Assembly: GCA_030432635.1 (NCBI GenBank)
Contig: JAUIMB010000006.1
Location: 145,666-209,665, forward strand
Source of the DNA: Bacteroidia bacterium
GTDB taxonomy: Bacteria > Bacteroidota > Bacteroidia > Flavobacteriales > Flavobacteriaceae
Direction of reading: 5' to 3'
DNA length: 64,000 nucleotides
The position numbers were made by a program, and so were the translations under genes. The first letter of the stretch is position 1. Every line of letters starts with the position of its first letter. The notes beneath the pieces were generated by a model. That model had not been told where the DNA came from, did no database searches, and saw only the letters and a list, made by a program, of their open reading frames with translations. Positions 9,331 through 18,230 of the stretch are shown piece after piece.

Positions 9331-10436
9331 CCAAAACAGAACAGCATATCATCATTGTAACGTCTGAGTTTCCACCACAACCTGGAGGTATCGGAAATCA
9401 TGCTTACAACTTGGCATTGTATTTAAGTAAAGCTGGATATATGGTTACGGTCATTGCAGACCAAAGATCAGAGTCTGGCAATGAAGAGGAAGAGTTCGAT
9501 GCGTCATTACCTTTTTTGGTAAGCCGGATAAAACGCTATAATTGGAGGTTTAGAATGTATGTTGACAGAATCCTGAAAACTTTCAAAAACTTCAAAAAGG
9601 ATGCGGTCGTCATTGCTACTGGTAAATTCTCGTTATGGAATGTAGCAAGCTGTAGTCTTTTCTACAGAAATAAGACACTTGCGGTTGTTCATGGTAGTGA
9701 AGTAAACTTCAAATCAACACTGTTAAAAAAATCCATCGATATTTCACTTAAACGTATGGATCATATTATTTCGGTCTCTAATTTCACCAAAAATTTTATA
9801 TCTCATTTAGGAAGAGAAATCCATGTGATTCCAAATGGTATTGATATTACGAAATGGAAAATGGATGATTGCGATGCGATAAAGATTAAAGGTATTCCCT
9901 CTTTGACTACTGTAGGTCGTGTCAGTTCAAGAAAAGGACAGCTTAATGTTATTCGACACTTGCCACACTTGATAAAACAATTTCCAAAGTTGCATTACCA
10001 TTGTATTGGGATACCAACTGAGGCCGAAGCATTTGCCAATACGGCAAGAACCCTTGGTGTTTCAGAGTTTATTACGTTCCACGGAAGTATTTCAGATGAT
10101 AACTTAAAAAAACATCTAAACGAAACGGATATCTTTGTGATGTTGAGTTCAGAAACTGAAACAGGTGATGTGGAAGGATTTGGCATCGCTATTTTAGAAG
10201 CTAATTCATTGGGTGTTCCAGCTATTGGGAGTAAAGGGTGTGGTATTGAAGATGCTATAGATAACCATAATTCTGGGATTTTAATTGACGCTAATGATAC
10301 AGAAGGATTCATTAATGCCATTGAACACATATTGGTTGAAAAGGAACGTTATAAGGAAGCCTCTAAATCTTGGGCTATACAACATTCTTGGAATGTTATC
10401 ATTGAGCGGTATATTAATATAATTGATGCTTTATGA
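9327..10436 (+). CDS. Glycosyltransferase family 4
   Basis: A 369-residue GT4 enzyme. The glycine-rich loop PPQPGGIGNHAYNLALYL near residues 14-31 is the acceptor-side loop found in WaaG/PimB-like GT4 proteins. The C-terminal half has the E-x7-E motif VEGFGIAILEANSLG at about 281-296. The start is a TTG that overlaps the previous stop as TTGA, and the end overlaps the next start by four bases (ATGA). The gene is therefore translationally embedded between its neighbours. Specificity is not determined. Confidence 0.85.
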   Translation: MTKTEQHIIIVTSEFPPQPGGIGNHAYNLALYLSKAGYMVTVIADQRSESGNEEEEFDASLPFLVSRIKRYNWRFRMYVDRILKTFKNFKKDAVVIATGKFSLWNVASCSLFYRNKTLAVVHGSEVNFKSTLLKKSIDISLKRMDHIISVSNFTKNFISHLGREIHVIPNGIDITKWKMDDCDAIKIKGIPSLTTVGRVSSRKGQLNVIRHLPHLIKQFPKLHYHCIGIPTEAEAFANTARTLGVSEFITFHGSISDDNLKKHLNETDIFVMLSSETETGDVEGFGIAILEANSLGVPAIGSKGCGIEDAIDNHNSGILIDANDTEGFINAIEHILVEKERYKEASKSWAIQHSWNVIIERYINIIDAL

Positions 10437-11563
10437 AACTTGCCATTATCTCACATACCGAACATTATAAAAGCAGCACAGGAGAAGTTGTAGGTTGGGG
10501 TCCAACAATAAGCGAGATCAATCACTTGATTGAAGAGTTTGATACGATTTATCATATCGCAATGCTGCATGATGAGCCACCACCATCAAGTGCGTTACCT
10601 TATACATCTGAAAGAATTAAGTTTGTGGCTTTACCGCCTTCAGGAGGACAGACAGTTGGAAGTAAGTTGCGTACCATAAAATTGGCACCAAAAATTATTT
10701 CAACAGTAAGGCAAACGTTAAAACAGGTTGATTTTTTTCAACTGCGTACACCCACTGGTATTGGCGTATATTTAATTCCCTATTTGACCTTTTTTTGCAA
10801 AAAGAAAGGATGGTATAAATATGCTGGAAACTGGAATCAGAAAAATCCACCTCTTGGATACAGGTTGCAGCGTTCAATGTTAAAAAAGCAATCAAGAAAG
10901 GTAACCATAAATGGGCATTGGAAAAATCAGCCTAAACAATGCTATTCTTTTGAAAATCCGTGTTTGACACTAAAAGACGTTGAAGAAGGACAAAAGGTTA
11001 GGCAAGCTAAGGAGGTGTCTGGACGACTTCAATTCTGTTATGTTGGTAGATTGGAAAAACCAAAAGGTGTAGAGCGCATTATAAAGGCTTTTAAGTTATT
11101 GTCATCAGAACAAAAACAACGTGTTGAGTGCGTCCATTTGGTTGGTGATGGATCAGAATATGAATATTTCAATACCTTGGCGCAAACGACTGGTGTCCCT
11201 TTTATCTTTCACGGTTTTTTGCCTCGAAGGCAAGTGTTTTCGATTTATGAAAAAAGCCATGTATTTGTGATGCCTACAACAGCATCAGAAGGGTTTCCAA
11301 AGGTCATTGCCGAAGCCATGAATTTTGGGTGTTTACCCATTGTCTCTAATATTTCCTCTATTGGACATTATATCAATCAAGACCAAAATGGGTATGTTTT
11401 AGAAGAAGTGACTTCCGAGGCATTATGTGTAGAACTAATAAAAGTACTCAGCCTTAAAATGAATGCGTATCGGCAAATGATGAACAATCAAGATGAGTTG
11501 TTGAATAAATTTACGTTTTCTTATTATAACAATAGAATTATAAATGAAATATTAAACCTATAA
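10433..11563 (+). CDS. Glycosyltransferase family 4
   Basis: A 376-residue GT-B glycosyltransferase. The C-terminal domain shows FCYVGRLEKPKGVERIIKAF near residues 200-219 and the E-x7-E motif SEGFPKVIAEAMNFG near 284-298. The N-terminal domain is more divergent, beginning MKLAIISHTEHYKSSTGEVV. It overlaps the preceding GT4 by four bases. Its stop codon touches a long inverted repeat (11563-11631), so expression of the downstream genes may be controlled at this point. The transferred sugar is unknown. Confidence 0.82.
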   Translation: MKLAIISHTEHYKSSTGEVVGWGPTISEINHLIEEFDTIYHIAMLHDEPPPSSALPYTSERIKFVALPPSGGQTVGSKLRTIKLAPKIISTVRQTLKQVDFFQLRTPTGIGVYLIPYLTFFCKKKGWYKYAGNWNQKNPPLGYRLQRSMLKKQSRKVTINGHWKNQPKQCYSFENPCLTLKDVEEGQKVRQAKEVSGRLQFCYVGRLEKPKGVERIIKAFKLLSSEQKQRVECVHLVGDGSEYEYFNTLAQTTGVPFIFHGFLPRRQVFSIYEKSHVFVMPTTASEGFPKVIAEAMNFGCLPIVSNISSIGHYINQDQNGYVLEEVTSEALCVELIKVLSLKMNAYRQMMNNQDELLNKFTFSYYNNRIINEILNL

Positions 11564-11631
11564 TAAGTTCAATGATAAGAGCTTTGCGTACTATTGGCGA
11601 TACTGCATGCAAAGGAGCTCAATGAACTTAT
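11563..11631 (+). repeat. Long imperfect inverted repeat after the GT4 gene
   Basis: The arms ATAAGTTCA (11563-11571) and TGAACTTAT (11623-11631) are perfect complements. Inside them GCTTTGC (11581-11587) faces GCAAAGG, and a small GTA/TAC pairing closes the inner part. The transcript could fold into a hairpin of about 69 nt beginning at the stop codon of the upstream gene. There is no clean T-run right after it, so it is not a standard intrinsic terminator. An attenuator or RNA-stability element is possible. Confidence 0.5.
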
Positions 11632-11825
11632 GTTTTGTTAAAAATTGAAGGAAAAAAATGGTGAAGCGAAAATGTATTAAAATTGCCAAGTCTTTGAACT
11701 AAAAATGATTATGTTTGCGATGCAAATTACATCATCTGCTCAATGTTCTCACATTGAGGCAGTTTATTAGGCTGACAAAAAAAAAAAGTATATTTTAGTT
11801 GCCTTGATTAATATCAAAAAAACAC

Positions 11826-12635
11826 ATGAATTTTAAAAAATTACGTTGGACAGTTAAACGACATCCGTTCTTGTATATTGCTCGTTTTAAGCTGTTGTCT
11901 AAAAATTCTACTGTAGATGATATTGATGGATTTACATATAACAGTGTAAATAAGAAAAAGGATATTCCTGCTTATTTCCATAAAATCAATGAACTGATTT
12001 TCAAAGACGGAAAACCAGAGGATGAAATTGAAATCGTGAAACAAATCACAAAGTGGATGAGTGACAATATTAAGGGAGGAAGAGGTTTGAGTGAGCCTTC
12101 TGAAAAAGCCCTTAGAATGATGATTTCCGGTCAAGGTGGTGTTTGTAGTGATATGGTTCAGGTTTTTAATAATTTTTGTGTTATTAATGATGTTGAGGTA
12201 AGAGAATGGGGAGTGACCCGTGCTCCTTTTAATACTACTTTTGGTGGGCATTCTTTCAACGAAGTGTTTAGTGAAAAACTGAATAAATGGGTGCTCATAG
12301 ATGTGTCTGCAAGCATAATGTTCTATCTAAAACATAATGAAGAACCACTTTCCGTAGTTGAATTGTACCAATTACTGAGGTCAGGAAAAGAAGTAGAGTT
12401 TAGGTCTTTTAATGAAGATCACATCATCTCTAAACCTAATGTAGAGAATAATTATTTTTATCCTGATATAGTTCCTTTTTTAGTCTGTAATTATTCAAAT
12501 AAAACCTATGACTTCTTCCTGAAGTATTCTAGGCCTTATATTCCAGTTTTTATATCGCACTTTTTAGCATTTGTTTTACGCAGAAGTTATTATTATAAGT
12601 TTCCTTTGGATAATTATAAGGGTATTTTCGCTTAG
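11826..12635 (+). CDS. Transglutaminase-like domain protein
   Basis: A 269-residue protein with a transglutaminase-like cysteine-protease fold. The three catalytic positions are all present: Cys107 in QGGVCSDM, His142 in FGGHSFNEVF, and Asp159 in KWVLIDVSAS, with normal spacing. There is no signal peptide, so a cytoplasmic location or a membrane-side role is more likely than secretion. The protein follows a 190-bp gap after the hairpin at 11631 and precedes the polymerase/ligase gene. Members of this superfamily act as peptidases, amidases or acyltransferases. The role in a glycan locus is not known. Confidence 0.75.
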   Translation: MNFKKLRWTVKRHPFLYIARFKLLSKNSTVDDIDGFTYNSVNKKKDIPAYFHKINELIFKDGKPEDEIEIVKQITKWMSDNIKGGRGLSEPSEKALRMMISGQGGVCSDMVQVFNNFCVINDVEVREWGVTRAPFNTTFGGHSFNEVFSEKLNKWVLIDVSASIMFYLKHNEEPLSVVELYQLLRSGKEVEFRSFNEDHIISKPNVENNYFYPDIVPFLVCNYSNKTYDFFLKYSRPYIPVFISHFLAFVLRRSYYYKFPLDNYKGIFA

Positions 12636-12709
12636 ACTGCCTATTCCATGTATTAGGTGTTTTTTAGCTTTATCTAAACGTTATACGACCATAAAATCTA
12701 GAAAACTAA

Positions 12710-14074
12710 TTGAAGTATAATATCACATATGCGACCGCTGTTGCTCTACATTTCATGATAGGCATGGCGATCTATTTTGTCAAGGATTTGGCAAAAATAT
12801 ATTTCTTTGTCGCATTGTTGGTGTTTCTATTCCGTATTTTTAAGAGCCCTAGTGAGCTAAAAACGTACGAAGTCCTCAAGGCTTGTGCATATTTTGTTGG
12901 TGCTGAGGTGTTGTTGCGGATGACGAGAGGTGCAATATCCTATGAAGCGGGAAAATATGTGGTTATCCTTTTTTCGTTGATTGGTATGATATATAAAGGG
13001 ATTTCGGGTAAAGGTTATCCTTATTTCGTTTACCTGATGCTGCTTATACCTTCTATTTTTGTGGCTTCTACAACATTAAGTTTCGATGCTAACTTTAGAA
13101 CCAATATCGCTTTTGTATTGAGTGGTCCTGTTTGTTTAGGAATTGCCACATTATATTGCTATGATAAAAAAATAACACTTAAACAGTTGCATAATGTTCT
13201 CCTGTTAATGTTATTGCCTATAATAGCCCACACTACCTATGTTTTTTTCTATACGCCTAGTATTAGGGATACATTGTCAAATACGGCATCTAACTTGGCC
13301 GCTTCAGGTGGTTTTGGCCCAAATCAAGTTTCTATGATATTAGGGCTTGGTGCATTTATTGTAGCCACTCGTTTTTTTACACAATCATCATCCGTAAATT
13401 TAAAGGTGCTTAACCTTATTATCTTGGCACTCATTTCGTATAGAGCAGTGCTCACATTTAGTAGAGGTGGTGTCATTACGGCTTTCGCAGTCATACTTAC
13501 ATTTTTATATTTTTATTATGCACAAAGCTCGAGGGCCCAAAAGAATTCGATTATGTTTTCCTGTATGGTGCTTTTAGGATGCTTTATGATAACATGGTTT
13601 ATTAGCTCTAGTCAAACTGATGGATACATTGATTTGAGATATGCCAATAAAGATCATTTGGGTAGGGATAAGGAAGATTTAACAACAGGTAGAGGAGATT
13701 TGTTTATGTATGAGATTAAAGGTTTTATTTCCAATCCATTTTTAGGAATAGGTTCGAGTAGGGCAAAGGATCAACGAATCGAGGTGGAAGGCCATGGAAA
13801 TATTTCTCACAGTGAAGTTGGTCGATTACTTGGAGAACATGGTATTTTTGGAATCATCATTTTACTTATTCTAACGATCAAGCCTTTAGATTTTCGACAT
13901 AGGCGAAAAAACAACTATTATTTTTATCCTTTTTTGGTCTTTTGGTTTCTTACCGTAAATCATGCCTCAATGCGAATCGCAGCACCATCATTTGTGTATG
14001 CTTTAGCACTTTTAAATGTAACCCATGAAAAGAATCCTGTACATAGGAAACAAATTAGAAAAGAAGAACAGTAA
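12710..14074 (+). CDS. O-antigen polymerase/ligase family membrane protein
   Basis: A 454-residue polytopic membrane protein with about ten to twelve hydrophobic segments, fitting the Wzy/WaaL (O-antigen ligase) superfamily. The large periplasmic loop near residues 315-380 includes TTGRGDLFMYEIKGF, NPFLGIGSS and ISHSEVGRLLGEHGIFG, the region that carries catalytic residues in this family. It either polymerises repeat units or joins a glycan to a carrier. The start is a TTG at 12710. Its last 50 bases overlap the next gene in another frame. Sequence alone cannot separate polymerase from ligase. Confidence 0.75.
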   Translation: MKYNITYATAVALHFMIGMAIYFVKDLAKIYFFVALLVFLFRIFKSPSELKTYEVLKACAYFVGAEVLLRMTRGAISYEAGKYVVILFSLIGMIYKGISGKGYPYFVYLMLLIPSIFVASTTLSFDANFRTNIAFVLSGPVCLGIATLYCYDKKITLKQLHNVLLLMLLPIIAHTTYVFFYTPSIRDTLSNTASNLAASGGFGPNQVSMILGLGAFIVATRFFTQSSSVNLKVLNLIILALISYRAVLTFSRGGVITAFAVILTFLYFYYAQSSRAQKNSIMFSCMVLLGCFMITWFISSSQTDGYIDLRYANKDHLGRDKEDLTTGRGDLFMYEIKGFISNPFLGIGSSRAKDQRIEVEGHGNISHSEVGRLLGEHGIFGIIILLILTIKPLDFRHRRKNNYYFYPFLVFWFLTVNHASMRIAAPSFVYALALLNVTHEKNPVHRKQIRKEEQ

Positions 14075-15047
14075 CGTTTCCTATATTAGTGTTTTAGGGA
14101 GATTACTGGAAAATCAGGGATACATTGTTCACTATGCATCTAGTTATCACAATAAGCTTTATCGTGCATTACATATGATTTATAAGTTATGTCGATTACG
14201 TAAAAAGGTAGATGTCGTTTTGATCGATACCTATAGCACCCAAAACTTCTATTATGCCTTAATCATTAGTCAACTCTGCAGAGTGTTTAAACTGAAATAT
14301 ATTCCAATTTTACATGGAGGGAATTTACCATCAAGATTGGCATCCAATCCCAAAATGAGTAACATGGTATTCAAGCATGCAACTTATAATGTTTCACCTT
14401 CGGAATATTTAAAGAATACCTTTGAAGAATTTGGGTTTAATAATGTTACATACATCCCTAATACCATAGAAATCGAAAATTACCAACAACAAAAGAGAGA
14501 TTTCAATACTCCGAAGCTCTTGTGGGTGCGATCATTTTCCAAAATTTATAATCCGAAGATGGCAATCAAGGTGTTTGAGTCGATTAAGGCACTTTATCCT
14601 AATGCCGAGCTGTGTATGGTAGGACCTGATAGTGATGGTACGTTATTGGAAACAAAAGAGTTAGCACAATACCTGAACCTTAATGTGAGTTTTACAGGTA
14701 AGCTTACAAAGGACGAATGGATAGCACTTTCTATTCAGTATAATATATTTATAAACACAACCAACTTTGATAATACGCCTTTGAGTGTTATTGAAGCTAT
14801 GGCACTAGGCTTACCTATTGTTTCCACCAATGTAGGAGGTATGCCTTATTTGGTGGAGCACAATAGAGATGGCTTTTTGGTCTCGCCCAATCAAGTCGGT
14901 GAAATGACCAAGGCCATTTGCCATATCATGGAGCATCCAGAGAATAGGGAAAATATGATAAGGAAGGCTCGATCTAAAGTGGAGCAATTCGATTGGATAA
15001 ATGTAAAAACATTATGGACAGAGATATTAGAGCAAGATAATTCATAG
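14025..15047 (+). CDS. Glycosyltransferase family 4
   Basis: A 340-residue GT4 protein. The N-terminus MKRILYIGNKLEKKNSNVSY forms the expected first strand and loop, so the ATG at 14025 is the likely true start although it overlaps the preceding gene by 50 bases. The C-terminal domain carries LLWVRSFSKIYNPKMAI near residue 165, and NTPLSVIEAMALGLPIVSTN near 247-266, where the first Glu of the usual E-x7-E pair is replaced by Asn-Thr. It closes the glycosyltransferase set before the initiating enzyme. Donor sugar unknown. Confidence 0.83.
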   Translation: MKRILYIGNKLEKKNSNVSYISVLGRLLENQGYIVHYASSYHNKLYRALHMIYKLCRLRKKVDVVLIDTYSTQNFYYALIISQLCRVFKLKYIPILHGGNLPSRLASNPKMSNMVFKHATYNVSPSEYLKNTFEEFGFNNVTYIPNTIEIENYQQQKRDFNTPKLLWVRSFSKIYNPKMAIKVFESIKALYPNAELCMVGPDSDGTLLETKELAQYLNLNVSFTGKLTKDEWIALSIQYNIFINTTNFDNTPLSVIEAMALGLPIVSTNVGGMPYLVEHNRDGFLVSPNQVGEMTKAICHIMEHPENRENMIRKARSKVEQFDWINVKTLWTEILEQDNS

Positions 15048-15093
15048 AATTTAACATAACTTTATATATTTACAGCAACCGATGTTTTTCTGA

Positions 15094-16494
15094 ATGGCAC
15101 ATAAGAAAAAAGACATACATTTTGAGGTATCCGAACGGAAGATTCTTTTACGTATTCTCGATATCGTAATGGTAATCACGGGTTTGTATGTTCTGCAAAT
15201 GAGTATTCCTGATTACGATTATCTAATTATCAGTAGTACCAATACTGTTCAAATCTTAGTACTAATGTGTTACATCGCTATTTTCGGGTCTATCTTTGAA
15301 ATTTATGACCTTAGGCAGTCCAGTAAGCTTGATGTAACCTTCAAGAATATCGTATTAACGGCTTCGACAACAGTTTTATTTTATCTTTTTACTCCTGTAT
15401 TGACGCCTTTTTTACCTGAACAACGTCTACAAATCCTATACTTCTTTTTAACTCTCGTTATAGCTATTTTTATGTGGCGATGGGCCTATGTGACTTTTAT
15501 ATCGGTTCCTAGGTTCCATAAGAAAGTGTTGGTGGTTGGCGAAATTTCAAATATTGAAAGTATTGTTAAACCACTGAATCAATCAGACCCTTATTATAAA
15601 ATAATTGGATTTATAAACTCTGAACCAGATGCCCAATCGTTAGTTAAGTTCAAGGGACTCAAAGAATTCCGTCCTGATGAACTATTGGATATCGTCAAAA
15701 AGGAAAAGATATCTGAAGTTTTGGTGGCGAGCTATGATTCTGAAAACATTGCACCGCAAGTCTATCACGACTTGATCTATTTGTTAGACCAAGGATTTTC
15801 CATTCGTGAATATACTCAGGTGTACGAAGAGGTCACAAGCCGTGTGCCTATTCAGTTTGTCGGTAAGGAGTTTTACAGGTACTTTCCGTTTAGTAGAAGT
15901 AATCAAAACACAGTATATTTATTCTTTCAACGAACGTTCGATATTGTTTTTTCTATTATTGGATTGCTTTTTTGCTTGATTATCTTGCCGTTTGTTGCCT
16001 TCGGAAATGCGATTGCCAATAAAGGGCCTTTATTTTACACTCAAGATCGGGTAGGTAGAAATGGGAAGCTTTTCAAGATTGTTAAGCTTCGTAGTATGGT
16101 TGTAAATGCCGAAAAAGGAGGTGCGAAATGGGCAGAGAAAAATGATGTTAGGATTACCACATTTGGAAAATTCTTAAGGCGAACTCGATTGGATGAAGTG
16201 CCACAGTTTTTCAATGTGCTCGTTGGTGAGATGAGCATAATTGGTCCTCGTCCAGAACGCCCATTTTTTGTTAATGAACTCGCAAAAGTCATCCCTTTTT
16301 ATGAGACACGTCATATCATCAAACCAGGTCTTACAGGATGGGCTCAGGTAAAAACACAATATGGTGCATCAGTCGATGAAAGTCTGATTAAGCTGCAGTA
16401 CGATTTATACTACATCAAACATCGCAGTGTTTTTTTAGATCTCAATATTATTGTAAAAACCTTGAGTACTATTCTCTATTACAGAGGACAATAA
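15094..16494 (+). CDS. Polyprenyl glycosylphosphotransferase (WbaP/WcaJ type)
   Basis: A 466-residue initiating transferase that would move a sugar-1-phosphate from a nucleotide sugar to undecaprenyl phosphate. Four N-terminal membrane helices (about residues 17-130) precede a Rossmann-like domain starting at KKVLVVGEI. A further helix near 270-300 is followed by the bacterial sugar transferase domain. Its hallmarks are KLRSMVVNAE, LRRTRLDEVPQFFNVLVGEM, SIIGPRPERPFF and PGLTGWAQV. It lies at the 3' end of the polysaccharide locus. A TATATTTA element at 15065-15072 might give it its own promoter. The first sugar is not known. Confidence 0.9.
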   Translation: MAHKKKDIHFEVSERKILLRILDIVMVITGLYVLQMSIPDYDYLIISSTNTVQILVLMCYIAIFGSIFEIYDLRQSSKLDVTFKNIVLTASTTVLFYLFTPVLTPFLPEQRLQILYFFLTLVIAIFMWRWAYVTFISVPRFHKKVLVVGEISNIESIVKPLNQSDPYYKIIGFINSEPDAQSLVKFKGLKEFRPDELLDIVKKEKISEVLVASYDSENIAPQVYHDLIYLLDQGFSIREYTQVYEEVTSRVPIQFVGKEFYRYFPFSRSNQNTVYLFFQRTFDIVFSIIGLLFCLIILPFVAFGNAIANKGPLFYTQDRVGRNGKLFKIVKLRSMVVNAEKGGAKWAEKNDVRITTFGKFLRRTRLDEVPQFFNVLVGEMSIIGPRPERPFFVNELAKVIPFYETRHIIKPGLTGWAQVKTQYGASVDESLIKLQYDLYYIKHRSVFLDLNIIVKTLSTILYYRGQ

Positions 16495-16543
16495 TTTTGA
16501 GTAGTTGGTGAGCTAGTGAAAGAGGAATTTTTTAAGTTCTTCA

Positions 16544-18136
16544 CTAAATCTTCCTTTTAGGCCTCCGGAAAAATCCAATCAAAAACATAAATAGTAACAC
16601 AAACAAGCTAATACGAGCAATATAATCGCCTGCCTTAACATAAAAAGTAACTTTATCATTGGTCGTCAGTTGTCCAGCTAATGCACCTTTCTCATTGTAA
16701 TCAAGGCGTTGGATAATATCTCCTCTAGCATTAATAAACGCTGAGATACCTGTATTGGCACTTCTTGCAATATCCCGACGCGTTTCTATGGCACGTAATC
16801 TGGCATAACTTAAATGTTGCTTATGACCTTGGGTGGTATTCCACCAAGCATCGTTGGTGATTATCGCTAAAAAATTGGCATCATTCCGAACGTATCCTGT
16901 AACAAATTCGCCATAAACGGACTCATAACAGATAATGGGTCCAACTTTATATTCGGAATTTGAAGAGGTAAAAACACTTCTGTCATCTTGTGTTGTTTTC
17001 ATGGCAACCGTACCTCCAAGATCAATCATAATATCCCCTAAAATGGGTTTTAATAGGTCTTGATACGGAAAATTTTCAATGCCTACGACCAATTTAGATT
17101 TATTGTACTGTTGAACAGCACCAGTGGCATTAAGCATGATGGCAGAATTATAGTCGTCATACCAAGTTGTGGCATTATACTGATTGGTTTCTGAACGCAC
17201 CTTCGACGGGTCATGAAACACATCAATAAATGAAATGCCTGTCAATAGATTTACATTTGGATGTTGATCAATAAAACGCTGTAACCTACGTTTTAGCAAC
17301 GCGTTTTTAAACTTCGGAAGTCGCGTGTTTTCAGCAAAAAATGTTTCAGGTGTGATTATGAAATCTATGGAGTCTGTTAGTTTTGAATTTGATAATTCGA
17401 ACATAAGTTCTGAAAACTTCATATTGGTCATATTATATTTTTCAGAATAAGGATCGATATTTGGTTGGAGTACCATAAGATTAACAGGCTTTCCGTCGTG
17501 TTCATAATTCTTGTACATCATTAATGAAATAAACACAGGGATTCCAATAATCGCGACACACTTAAGTACTAAAGGTTTTAAAACCACTTTAATTTGATCT
17601 TTTTCTACCTTCATCAAGGATTTGAAAATCAAAATGTTCAATAGCCAAACCCAAAGTGTACCACCAAACGTTCCAGTGAATTCATACCATTGGATCCAGG
17701 TGTAATATTCAGAAAACGCATTGCCGAGATTTAGCCATGGCCATGAAAACTCCCATACTAAATGTAGCTTTTCAAAACTAATCCAAAGCACTACAAGAAA
17801 CAATAGACTGCGATTTTGGGACTGTCGCTTGGCATATTTGTGGTAGAGGAGAAATACAGTTGCCATTAATGCAGAATTTACCAAAATAGCAAAACTTGCG
17901 CCAAATACATCAGCAAAACGTAACCAATTGGTGGTGATAAGGTTCCATAGGAAAAATGAAAGATAGGAATAGCCAAAAACCTTAAGTGATTTACGTTTGG
18001 TTTCTGAAGATCGCAGCTGCAGTTCGACCATGAGCAACGGTACAAATGCAAAGAATAAAATTGGAGGAAACCCGTAAGTAGGCCATCCAAAGGCCAAAAG
18101 CAATCCTGAAAGTAAGGCGAGTAAGATTCGGTTCAC
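16544..18136 (-). CDS. lnt: Apolipoprotein N-acyltransferase
   Basis: A 530-residue inner-membrane enzyme that adds the third acyl chain to lipoproteins. It has several N-terminal membrane helices (residues 1-215), then a nitrilase-type domain, then a final helix near 505-522. The catalytic triad is visible: Glu in ITPETFFAE (about 262), Lys in YNKSKLVVG (about 346) and Cys in IICYESVYGEF (about 401). It converges with the polysaccharide locus and is the last gene of a - strand pair with the PorV-like gene 94 bp upstream. Length and motifs are normal for the family. Confidence 0.92.
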   Translation of the reverse strand: MNRILLALLSGLLLAFGWPTYGFPPILFFAFVPLLMVELQLRSSETKRKSLKVFGYSYLSFFLWNLITTNWLRFADVFGASFAILVNSALMATVFLLYHKYAKRQSQNRSLLFLVVLWISFEKLHLVWEFSWPWLNLGNAFSEYYTWIQWYEFTGTFGGTLWVWLLNILIFKSLMKVEKDQIKVVLKPLVLKCVAIIGIPVFISLMMYKNYEHDGKPVNLMVLQPNIDPYSEKYNMTNMKFSELMFELSNSKLTDSIDFIITPETFFAENTRLPKFKNALLKRRLQRFIDQHPNVNLLTGISFIDVFHDPSKVRSETNQYNATTWYDDYNSAIMLNATGAVQQYNKSKLVVGIENFPYQDLLKPILGDIMIDLGGTVAMKTTQDDRSVFTSSNSEYKVGPIICYESVYGEFVTGYVRNDANFLAIITNDAWWNTTQGHKQHLSYARLRAIETRRDIARSANTGISAFINARGDIIQRLDYNEKGALAGQLTTNDKVTFYVKAGDYIARISLFVLLFMFLIGFFRRPKRKI

Positions 18137-18230
18137 TCGAATAATGAGATTTAATGTACTCTAAGTGCAATTTGAAACTCAGAGGTATGGCTTTTTTAAA
18201 AATTCGAGGACTTTCCTCAGGTATAATTCA

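Noticed and set aside
11841..12251. Long open frame on the - strand opposite the transglutaminase-like gene
   Set aside because: It lies wholly opposite a gene with intact catalytic residues, and its translation is low in complexity with no recognisable domain.
16510..16550. Weak inverted repeat (TAGTGAA / TTCACTA) as a terminator between the glycan locus and lnt
   Set aside because: The stem is only seven base pairs with a long loop and overlaps the lnt coding end; not convincing.
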